From assembly GCA_038534295.1 (NCBI GenBank), contig JBCAXA010000001.1:992001-1056000 (forward strand): a stretch of DNA of 64,000 bases, read 5' to 3'. The position numbers were made by a program, and so were the translations under genes. This document shows, one piece after another, positions 7,661 to 14,516 of this stretch. How positions within the stretch are numbered: position 1 is the first letter of the stretch; each line of letters opens with the position of its first letter. The notes under the pieces are model-generated. The model did not search any database. It was not told the origin of the DNA and worked only from the letters and a program-made list of their open reading frames with translations. Origin of the DNA: JBCAXA01 sp038534295 (lineage in GTDB: Bacteria > Pseudomonadota > Gammaproteobacteria > Steroidobacterales > Woeseiaceae).

Positions 7661-10386
7661 GTACGCCGCTGGTACTGGTCGACGGTTCGTCGTATCTGTT
7701 TCGCGCCTTCCATGCACTGCCGCCGCTGACGAGTTCGAAGGGCGATCCGACCGGCGCCATTCACGGCGTTCTAAACATGCTGAACAAGCTGGTCCGCGAG
7801 GAGGGCCCGGAACGGATCGCCGTTGTATTTGATGCGTCGGGCAAAACGTTTCGCGACCGCATCTATCCCGAGTACAAGGCCACGCGGCCACCGATGCCGG
7901 ACGATCTGCGCGCGCAAATCCAACCGCTGCACGACATCATTCGCGCGATGGGGTTACCGCTTTTGATCATCCCGGACGTTGAAGCCGACGACGTGATCGG
8001 CACGCTGGCAATGGCGGCGAGCAAGCGCGGCCTCAAGTGCTTGGTGTCGACGTCAGACAAAGACCTTGCACAGCTCGTCACCGATCAAGTCACGCTCGTC
8101 AACACGATGAGCGACACCTTGCTCGATCGCGACGGCGTGCACGCCAAATTTGGCGTTTGGCCCGAGCAAATCGCCGACTGGCTGGCTCTGGTTGGCGACA
8201 GCGTCGACAACATCCCCGGCGTGCCAGGCGTCGGCGGCAAGACCGCCGCGGCCTTGCTCGAACACTTCGACAGCATCGATGCGCTGTACGCCGACACGGA
8301 TCAGGTCGCCGACGTCAAAGTGCGTGGCGCAAAAAAACTCGGCCCGAAACTCGCCGAACACCGTGAGGCGGTCGATCTGTCGAAGCGCCTGACCGTCATC
8401 GATTGCGACGTCGATCTACCGGTCGATCTCGATGATCTAGCGCCGGCGCAGCCAGACAACCCTACGCTGCGCGCGCTCTATCAACAGTTCGAACTACGGA
8501 CCTTGCTGAAGGCGCTGGACAGCGCCGAACCGATGAGCGACAGCAGCGCCGTAGCGGCAGCACCGGCCAACGATGGCAACGCCATCGAGGTCGAAACGGT
8601 CCTGAGCAAAAAAGCCTTTGCGGCATGGAAAAAACGGATCCGCGCGGCGAAGCTAACGGCGCTCGACACCGAAACGAATTCGCTCGATTACATGGTGGCG
8701 GAACTCGTCGGCCTGTCATTGGCGGTCGATTCGGGAGCAGCGTGCTACGTGCCTGTCGCGCACAATTATCCCGGCGCCCCCGAGCAACTCGATCGGGATT
8801 GGGTGCTCGGCGAACTCAAGGCTTGGCTCGAATCGGCCAAGCACCCCAAAGTCGGTCACCATCTCAAGTACGATGCCCACATCTTCGCGAACTACGGCAT
8901 CAAGCTCGGCGGTATCGCGTTCGACTCGATGCTCGAGAGCTACGTGCTGAACTCGACGGCAACGCGCCACGACATGGACAGCGTTGCCAAGTTCTACCTT
9001 GGCCGCGACACGATTCACTACGAAGACGTCGCCGGCAAAGGCGCAAAGCAGCTGACCTTCGACCAGGTACCGCTGGAAACGGCCGCGCCTTATGCCGCCG
9101 AAGACGCCGCCGTGACGCTCGCACTGCACGAACACCTCGATGCGGAGCTCGCCAAAACCAAGCCATTGGCGGACGTTTATCGCGACATCGAGCAACCGCT
9201 CGTCCCCGTATTGATTGCGATGGAGCAGCACGGCGTCGCGCTCGATGGCGCAAGGCTAAAACGCCAGTCGACGAAGCTCGCCAAATCAATGGACACGCTC
9301 GAGCAAAAGGCCCATGAGCTCGCCGGTGGACCGTTCAATCTCGGCTCACCGAAACAACTGCAGGAAATCTTGTTCGGCGAACTCGGGCTGCCGGTGCTTC
9401 GCAAAACACCGAAGGGGCAGCCATCGACCGCCGAGGACGTCCTGGCGGAACTCGCCGTCGACTATGAACTACCGGAAGTTATCCTCGAATACCGCAGCGT
9501 TGCGAAGTTAAAGAGCACGTATACCGACAAGCTGCCGCTCGACGTCGGGCCGGACGGTCGTATTCATACCTCGTATCACCAAGCCGTCGCCGCCACCGGT
9601 CGTTTGTCGTCGTCGGACCCGAACCTGCAAAACATCCCGATTCGGACGCCCGAGGGTCGGCGTATTCGCCAGGCGTTTGTCGCCGCAAAGGGCTACACCC
9701 TGCTCGCCGCCGACTACTCGCAAATTGAGCTGCGAATCATGGCCCATCTGTCTGGCGACGAGGGCCTCACCGACGCCTTCGCAAACGACATGGACGTACA
9801 TCGGGCGACCGCCGCCGAGGTGTTTGGGCTTGCGCCGGACGAGGTCAGCAGCGACGAACGCCGCTCCGCGAAAGCGATCAACTTCGGGTTGATCTACGGC
9901 ATGAGCGCATTTGGACTCGCCAAGCAACTCGGCATCGCGCGCGGCGAAGCGCAGCAATACATCGATACGTATTTCGAGCGTTATCCCGGCGTGCGCGAGT
10001 ACATGGACCGGATCCGTCACGAGGCGCATGAGCTCGGCTACGTCAGCACCGTGTTCGGCCGGCGACTGTACCTGCCCGACATCAACGCGAAGCAAAGTCA
10101 GCGCCGTCAGTACGCCGAGCGCACAGCGATCAATGCGCCGATGCAGGGCACGGCGGCCGACATCATCAAGCGAGCAATGATTCGGGTTCACGATTGGCTT
10201 GAGCGTGATGCGGTCGATGCCCGACTGATCATGCAGGTTCACGACGAACTCGTGTTCGAGGTGCGTGACGACCAGGTCGATGAGGTTGCTGCCCAGGCCG
10301 TCGAATTCATGATGGGCGCGGCCGAACTCGACGTACCGCTGAAGGTCGATTACGGCGCGGGCGACAACTGGGACGAGGCGCACTAG
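7657..10386 (+). CDS. polA: DNA polymerase I
   Basis: A 909-residue replication and repair polymerase with three intact parts. The N-terminal 5'-3' exonuclease runs to about residue 300. The proofreading 3'-5' exonuclease begins with the DTETNSLD motif (Asp337, Glu339). In the polymerase, motif A Asp686 (ADYSQIE), motif B Lys739 (SAKAINFGLIYG) and motif C His862-Asp863-Glu864 are all present. The start is GTG 7657, in a GTGA overlap with lptM and followed directly by STPLVLVDGSSYLFRA; a longer upstream frame exists but would run through lptM. It is the last protein gene of the arg run; a sigma-E-type promoter and small RNA follow it. Confidence 0.97.
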   Translation: MSTPLVLVDGSSYLFRAFHALPPLTSSKGDPTGAIHGVLNMLNKLVREEGPERIAVVFDASGKTFRDRIYPEYKATRPPMPDDLRAQIQPLHDIIRAMGLPLLIIPDVEADDVIGTLAMAASKRGLKCLVSTSDKDLAQLVTDQVTLVNTMSDTLLDRDGVHAKFGVWPEQIADWLALVGDSVDNIPGVPGVGGKTAAALLEHFDSIDALYADTDQVADVKVRGAKKLGPKLAEHREAVDLSKRLTVIDCDVDLPVDLDDLAPAQPDNPTLRALYQQFELRTLLKALDSAEPMSDSSAVAAAPANDGNAIEVETVLSKKAFAAWKKRIRAAKLTALDTETNSLDYMVAELVGLSLAVDSGAACYVPVAHNYPGAPEQLDRDWVLGELKAWLESAKHPKVGHHLKYDAHIFANYGIKLGGIAFDSMLESYVLNSTATRHDMDSVAKFYLGRDTIHYEDVAGKGAKQLTFDQVPLETAAPYAAEDAAVTLALHEHLDAELAKTKPLADVYRDIEQPLVPVLIAMEQHGVALDGARLKRQSTKLAKSMDTLEQKAHELAGGPFNLGSPKQLQEILFGELGLPVLRKTPKGQPSTAEDVLAELAVDYELPEVILEYRSVAKLKSTYTDKLPLDVGPDGRIHTSYHQAVAATGRLSSSDPNLQNIPIRTPEGRRIRQAFVAAKGYTLLAADYSQIELRIMAHLSGDEGLTDAFANDMDVHRATAAEVFGLAPDEVSSDERRSAKAINFGLIYGMSAFGLAKQLGIARGEAQQYIDTYFERYPGVREYMDRIRHEAHELGYVSTVFGRRLYLPDINAKQSQRRQYAERTAINAPMQGTAADIIKRAMIRVHDWLERDAVDARLIMQVHDELVFEVRDDQVDEVAAQAVEFMMGAAELDVPLKVDYGAGDNWDEAH

Positions 10387-10401
10387 GGCGACGTGGCGGC
10401 G

Positions 10402-10429
10402 GGAACTTCTCGCGCAAATAGCACTCAAA
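10402..10429 (+). promoter_or_regulatory. Sigma-E (RpoE/AlgU)-type promoter downstream of polA
   Basis: GGAACTT (10402-10408) is followed by 16 nt and then TCAAA (10425-10429). Both hexamers match the extracytoplasmic-stress sigma factor consensus (E. coli sigma-E, Pseudomonas AlgU) and the spacing is the accepted one. The predicted start of transcription is near 10435-10437, exactly at the base of the first hairpin of the small RNA. It lies in non-coding DNA 16 nt after the polA stop. Confidence 0.75.
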
Positions 10430-10435
10430 AGTCTC

Positions 10436-10537
10436 GAGTGCCAGGCACTCGCCCGCTACCTCCCTGGCGGGCCTGCAACATGGTCACCCCAAGCCAGTTG
10501 CTTTTCTTTGACCCCGGCCCGGTGCCGGGGTTTTTTT
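10436..10537 (+). ncRNA. Candidate ErsA/Spot 42-like small RNA between polA and engB
   Basis: A roughly 102-nt RNA is predicted from the sigma-E promoter to a Rho-independent terminator. Three stem-loops are visible. Hairpin 1 is GAGTG/CACTC (10436-10440 with 10446-10450). Hairpin 2 is GCCCGC/GCGGGC (10451-10456 with 10467-10472), whose 10-nt loop TACCTCCCTG exposes an anti-Shine-Dalgarno CCUCC. A single-stranded U-rich stretch (10498-10508) could be an Hfq site. Hairpin 3 is the terminator. The locus between polA and engB is where enterobacteria encode Spot 42 and Pseudomonas encodes ErsA; ErsA is known to be transcribed by the AlgU sigma factor. Identity by position, promoter and fold is inference; sequence homology was not tested. 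Confidence 0.72.
10512..10537 (+). terminator. Rho-independent terminator after polA and the small RNA
   Basis: CCCCGGC (10512-10518) pairs with GCCGGGG (10524-10530) around a 5-nt loop, followed by seven T (10531-10537). It ends the + strand transcript. The last T bases form part of the engB stop codon on the other strand. Confidence 0.9.
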
Positions 10538-11141
10538 ATGCCGAGCCCCGCGCCGCGCCGACGGCGAGCAGGCGCTCCAGCGCGTCACGGGCCTCCTCGA
10601 CGCCCGTCGCTTTTAGCGCCGAAAACAGCTGCACCGAGGTGTTCGGATCGAGATTTTGTCGAACTTCACGCAAGCTGCGCCGCGCCGGTTCGCGTTTGAG
10701 TTTGTCTGCCTTTGTCAGGAGCACATGGACCTGCTCAGAAGGCAGTGGCGAGAGATCGAGCATCGCGTGGTCGTAGTCGGTCAGGCCGCGGCGGATGTCG
10801 ACGATCAGCATCAAGCCGGAGAGCGATTCGCGCTCATGAAAATAAGCGTTCATCAGCTGGCGCCAATGTTCTTGGGTCTTGCCGGCAACCCGCGCGAAAC
10901 CGTAGCCGGGCAGATCCACCAGGCGCTCGTCGTCGCGCAGCGTAAAAAAATTGACGAGCTGCGTGCGCCCAGGGGTCTTGCTGGTGCGGGCGAATTGCCG
11001 GCGACCGACGATGGCGTTGATGGCGCTGGATTTGCCGGCGTTCGAGCGGCCGGCAAACGCTACCTCGGCACCGCTGTCGGTAACGAATTGGGCCGGCTGA
11101 TACGCACTTTTGACGAATTCAGCCGCCGCATAGCGGGACAT
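10536..11141 (-). CDS. engB: Ribosome-biogenesis GTPase EngB (YihA/YsxC)
   Basis: A 201-residue TrmE-Era-EngA-EngB superfamily GTPase needed for assembly of the large ribosomal subunit. GTP-binding boxes are complete: G1 GRSNAGKSS (31-39), the RTSKTPGRT switch I segment (52-60), G3 DLPGYG (76-81), G4 TKAD and G5 FSAL near the C-terminus. Length is typical. It is convergent with polA, with only the small RNA between them, and divergent from cytochrome c4, the common gammaproteobacterial arrangement. Confidence 0.95.
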   Translation of the reverse strand: MSRYAAAEFVKSAYQPAQFVTDSGAEVAFAGRSNAGKSSAINAIVGRRQFARTSKTPGRTQLVNFFTLRDDERLVDLPGYGFARVAGKTQEHWRQLMNAYFHERESLSGLMLIVDIRRGLTDYDHAMLDLSPLPSEQVHVLLTKADKLKREPARRSLREVRQNLDPNTSVQLFSALKATGVEEARDALERLLAVGAARGSA

Positions 11142-11167
11142 TGGCGCGGTACCGATTCATGTATAAT
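11141..11167 (+). promoter_or_regulatory. Possible sigma-70 promoter of cytochrome c4
   Basis: A perfect -10 hexamer TATAAT occupies 11162-11167, within the engB-cytochrome c4 divergent gap. The best -35 match is TTGGCG at 11141-11146, but the spacer is only 15 nt, so the -35 assignment is weak. The -10 lies about 108 nt before the cytochrome ATG, which implies a long structured leader. Confidence 0.45.
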
Positions 11168-11192
11168 TGCGTGCTGAGTCTAGCACGGGCCT

Positions 11193-11243
11193 GCCAGGTC
11201 CCTGGCGCGGCCGGCGCCGCAGGATGAGCGTCCTGCCGCGGCC
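11193..11243 (+). repeat. Two consecutive inverted repeats in the cytochrome c4 leader
   Basis: GCCAGG-TC-CCTGGC (11193-11206) is a perfect 6-bp dyad. It is followed by a larger stem in which GGCCG (11209-11213) pairs with CGGCC (11239-11243) and GCAGGA (11219-11224) pairs with TCCTGC (11231-11236). Neither is followed by a T run, so they are not ordinary terminators. They could be an operator or a structured 5' leader. Confidence 0.6.
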
Positions 11244-11275
11244 TTAACCCAAATCTTGAGAGTCGAAAAACTGCC

Positions 11276-11896
11276 ATGAAACGGAGCCTTCTGACTGCAC
11301 TCTTCGGTCTTTTTCTGGCTGCACCCGCGTTTGCGAGCAGCCTCGTCGACGGCGACGGCGACGCCGGTAAAGGCAAGTCGATCACCTGCGCGGCATGCCA
11401 CGGAGCGGCCGGCAACAGCATCAATCCGGAATGGCCGAGCCTTGCCGGCCAAAATGCGAAGTACATCGTGGCGCAGCTGTACGCATTCCGCGAAGGTCAC
11501 CGGAACAATGTCTTGATGACCAGTCAGGCGATGATCCTGGACGAAGACGGCATCAATGACCTTGCGGTGTATTACGAGGGCTTAGCACCCGAGCAGCTGT
11601 CAGTCGCTGACCCGGCGCTCGTCGAGCGCGGCCGCAAACTCTACATAGCGGGCGACGGTGAGCAGCAGGTCTCGGCGTGCATCGCCTGTCACGGACCGGG
11701 CGGCAAGGGCAACCCGGCGTCGGCGTACCCGAAAATCGGTGGCCAGCACGCGACGTATACGGCCAAATCGCTGCGCGACTACGCGTCAGGCGAACGCCGT
11801 TCCGCGGACGGCAACCAGATTATGAACAATATTGCGAGTGGGCTCAGCGAGGACGATATTGTCGCGTTGGCCAGCTATATTCAGGGCCTTTATTGA
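11276..11896 (+). CDS. Cytochrome c4 (di-heme c-type cytochrome)
   Basis: A 206-residue periplasmic protein with a cleavable signal peptide (about 1-20, ending AFA) and two cytochrome c domains. The heme-attachment motifs are CAACH (38-42) and CIACH (135-139), with later methionines available as axial ligands. Cytochrome c4 carries electrons from the bc1 complex to terminal oxidases such as cbb3. It is followed 75 nt downstream by dsbA, as in Pseudomonas and Azotobacter. Confidence 0.93.
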   Translation: MKRSLLTALFGLFLAAPAFASSLVDGDGDAGKGKSITCAACHGAAGNSINPEWPSLAGQNAKYIVAQLYAFREGHRNNVLMTSQAMILDEDGINDLAVYYEGLAPEQLSVADPALVERGRKLYIAGDGEQQVSACIACHGPGGKGNPASAYPKIGGQHATYTAKSLRDYASGERRSADGNQIMNNIASGLSEDDIVALASYIQGLY

Positions 11897-11971
11897 TCGA
11901 ACTGCTTGCGAGACTGAACTCCGCCCCGGCTGGGCGGGTCTCAGGCAGCGTACGTAGGGAGACTTACAACG

Positions 11972-12829
11972 ATGCGTAACCTGATCATCGCCGTCGTCGC
12001 CATTGCGCTCGCGGCCGTCGCTTACTTTGCCATTGCTGCGCGCAACGACGCACCGGATGCGGCTCCGGCAACAACGAGCATTCCTACTGAAGCGGCTGTC
12101 GCCACTGCCACCGAGACGCCGGCCGACGAAGCGACGGTCAGTGCGGTCGCCGATACGCCGGCCGAAACCGTCGAAGAGTCCAGCGGCATTGCCGACGCGT
12201 CCGAGACCGACGTCAACCTGACGCTCGCGCAGGCCGCGCCGCCGAAGCCGGACAGCAAATTCAAGCCGGGCACGCACTACCGCGAACTGGTTCCGACGCA
12301 GCCGACCGTGCACAGCAGCGACAAGATCGAAGTGGTCGAGGTGTTCTGGTACGGCTGCGGTCACTGTTTCGCCTTCGATCCGTACGTCAAACGCTGGGAG
12401 GAGAACGTCCCGGCCGACGTTGAGTTTGTGCGCTTGCCCGCAGTCTGGAACAACACGCTGAAAAAGCACGCAGCGGCGTTCTACACCGCCGAGGTGCTCG
12501 AGAAGTCCGGCAAGCTCAAAGACCGCGAAGCATTTCACGACCAGTTCTTCACGGAAATTCACGTCAACAAAAAACAGCTCACCACCGACCGGGCCCTCGA
12601 GACGTTCTTTGGGCGTTTTGGCGTATCAGCCAGCGACTACGCGCAGGCCGCGAAGTCCTTCGAAGTCGACCAGAAGCTGCGTACCGCGATGGATCTCACG
12701 CGTCGCTACAAGATCTCGGGCGTGCCCGCGATCGTCGTCAACGGTCGCTACGCCAACATCAGTCAGGGCCTCGGCAGCTATGAAGAATACATCGAGCTGA
12801 TCGACGCGCTGGTCGAGATGGAGCGTTAG
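11972..12829 (+). CDS. dsbA: Thiol:disulfide interchange protein DsbA, membrane-anchored with long linker
   Basis: A 285-residue periplasmic disulfide oxidase. Residues 5-22 form a transmembrane or uncleaved signal helix, and 25-95 are a low-complexity Ala/Thr/Glu/Pro linker. The thioredoxin-fold DsbA domain follows with active site CGHC (129-132) in the context FWYGCGHC and a cis-proline loop SGVPAIVV near residue 248. Classical DsbA is about 210 residues with CPHC; here the active-site dipeptide is Gly-His and there is an extra linker of about 70 residues. It lies with cytochrome c4 in a likely two-gene unit. It presumably works with a DsbB outside the window. Confidence 0.9.
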   Translation: MRNLIIAVVAIALAAVAYFAIAARNDAPDAAPATTSIPTEAAVATATETPADEATVSAVADTPAETVEESSGIADASETDVNLTLAQAAPPKPDSKFKPGTHYRELVPTQPTVHSSDKIEVVEVFWYGCGHCFAFDPYVKRWEENVPADVEFVRLPAVWNNTLKKHAAAFYTAEVLEKSGKLKDREAFHDQFFTEIHVNKKQLTTDRALETFFGRFGVSASDYAQAAKSFEVDQKLRTAMDLTRRYKISGVPAIVVNGRYANISQGLGSYEEYIELIDALVEMER

Positions 12830-12848
12830 ATACGCTGTTTGCAGCAGG

Positions 12849-13922
12849 CTAACCGCTGCCGTCAGCAACCACCGTCCACTGTCCGGCCTCGCTTAGCGCG
12901 AGGTACAAGCGCTTGCGCGTCGACCGACTGACCCCGGCCACGTCGGCGATTAACCGGAACCGCGCCATAACCAGCCCTGCCTCGCTGGGGTAATCGGCCA
13001 CGAACAGCTCGGCGACCGCTAGCTTCGACGGCGCCCGTTCACCCGATTCCCGTTGCCACGCTCGCACCCAAGCGTCGATCGCGGCGCGGACGGCTGGCAG
13101 CTCGTCTGACGCCGACGGCCGATCAGCAAACGACCAGCGCCGCGCAACGATGACGGGCGTCTCACCGATCACGATGCGCTCGCGGACACTGAGCAGGTCT
13201 TCATCGGACAACACGAGGCAACCGTCGCTGTCGCGCGGTGGGCGCGCATAGGTTGCCGGATCGGTGCCGTGCAACCAGATCCCGTCACCGCGGCGCTGCT
13301 TGCGCCGGTCCCAGTCGTTCGGGTAATCCAGCGGGAACGCCAGCGGTCCGTAGCGCGCCGGTAGCTGACGATCTTCCAGCCGATCGACGATCCAGTACAG
13401 CCCCAGCGGCGTGCGCCGATCGCCGGCGCGCTGTTTGCCGATCCCGCGACGGCCGATCGACAAATAGTGCGTCACGGTAACGCGCCAGCCGTCGGCACCG
13501 CGCGTGACTACGTGCAGCTGGCTGCGGTCTGTTTCGGCGATCAACAGCTCGTCGATTGTCGCCGGTACCGCGTGCAGGCCGGCGGCGTACGTCCCGACGC
13601 GCAACGCCAACGATCGCTGCCGGGCCTCGTCCCGCCACTGCAGCCAGGCGCGTCGTTCCGAGTCGTCGGCCAGATCGTCGAGATCGCCGGCAAGACGCGA
13701 ACCGAGACCGGCTTTCAGCCGCGCAACATCCACCTGCAATGCCGCGGCCAGCGCGAAATCCGGCGCATACGCCAACGCGGCCGCCGCGTGCAGTTCGGCG
13801 TTGGCGAAATCGCCAGTGCGCATGGCTTGCAAGGCGGCGGCGAGCTCGCGATCAGCATCGGCGGCAAGCACCGGCGCACACGGGCCGAGCAGCAGCAGCG
13901 CCACGAGTCGCCGCAAGTTCAC
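12849..13922 (-). CDS. L,D-transpeptidase (YkuD-fold) with signal peptide
   Basis: A 357-residue exported protein: signal peptide (about 1-25), a helical region (about 30-100), then a YkuD domain carrying an IWLHG segment and the catalytic-cysteine loop SDGCLVLS. The family consensus has S-H-G-C; Asp replaces that His here. A C-terminal region of about 100 residues follows, of the kind seen in YafK/LdtF-like proteins, and may be an NTF2-like fold. I chose GTG 13922 because it forms a GTGA overlap with the upstream gene's stop and gives a clean signal peptide; a longer start at 13946 is possible. It likely acts on peptidoglycan in the periplasm. Confidence 0.85.
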   Translation of the reverse strand: MNLRRLVALLLLGPCAPVLAADADRELAAALQAMRTGDFANAELHAAAALAYAPDFALAAALQVDVARLKAGLGSRLAGDLDDLADDSERRAWLQWRDEARQRSLALRVGTYAAGLHAVPATIDELLIAETDRSQLHVVTRGADGWRVTVTHYLSIGRRGIGKQRAGDRRTPLGLYWIVDRLEDRQLPARYGPLAFPLDYPNDWDRRKQRRGDGIWLHGTDPATYARPPRDSDGCLVLSDEDLLSVRERIVIGETPVIVARRWSFADRPSASDELPAVRAAIDAWVRAWQRESGERAPSKLAVAELFVADYPSEAGLVMARFRLIADVAGVSRSTRKRLYLALSEAGQWTVVADGSG

Positions 13923-14455
13923 GGCGTCGGGTCCGGCGCCGGACACACGCCTGGCACGGCAAACCGATCAAACGTGGTGAGCGGAGCCGGCGCCGCGTCT
14001 GCTTCCGCGTTTGGCAGCAGCTCACGATAGGCGCTGGCGGCACGCGCGCGCCGTAAGGCATCGAGATTTTCAAGCACGCGCCGGTAGGCCGGGTCGGTCG
14101 CCACGGCTTTCGCAAGCCAACTCTCGGCCGCCGCCAGGTCACCGGCATCGAATGCCATCGCGGCAAGGTTGTTGAACGGCTCAGGTCGCGATGGAAACGC
14201 TTCGGTGAGCAGCACCAGGCGCGCGCGCGCTTCCGCCAGCGAGCCTCGCTGGCGCAGCCACTCGGCCTCGAGCAGCCGCGCATCCGGATCGAACGGATTC
14301 TCGGCGAGCAGCGCTCGAATCGCCGTCTCCGCGGTGTCCAGATCGCCCGCCACGAATGCCGCGCGAACGTCGTCGTACGGTTCTGCGGCGGCGCTGACCG
14401 CGCAGATCAGAAGAAACGCGCCCGCAACTCGGCTAAGCGCGCAGCAATGCTTCAT
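13919..14455 (-). CDS. Exported TPR-repeat protein
   Basis: A 178-residue protein with a signal peptide ending near SAAA and about three tetratricopeptide repeats (pattern A-x-DLDTAE, L-AEAR, GDLAAAESWLAKA). ATG 14455 begins MKHCCALSR followed by a hydrophobic stretch, which is better than the in-frame upstream ATG at 14605 that would run into the divergent gene's leader. It is translationally coupled (GTGA) to the L,D-transpeptidase downstream, so a role as scaffold or partner of that enzyme in the periplasm is likely but not shown. Confidence 0.78.
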   Translation of the reverse strand: MKHCCALSRVAGAFLLICAVSAAAEPYDDVRAAFVAGDLDTAETAIRALLAENPFDPDARLLEAEWLRQRGSLAEARARLVLLTEAFPSRPEPFNNLAAMAFDAGDLAAAESWLAKAVATDPAYRRVLENLDALRRARAASAYRELLPNAEADAAPAPLTTFDRFAVPGVCPAPDPTP

Positions 14456-14516
14456 CGTCGGTTTTTGCCCACCCGTGATACCGTTGCAGTCTATCGAACT
14501 CCGCGGAGATAGACCC

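Noticed and set aside
9508..10428. A 306-codon minus-strand frame inside polA
   Set aside because: It is antisense to the polymerase motifs A, B and C of polA, which are intact, so it is a mirror frame.
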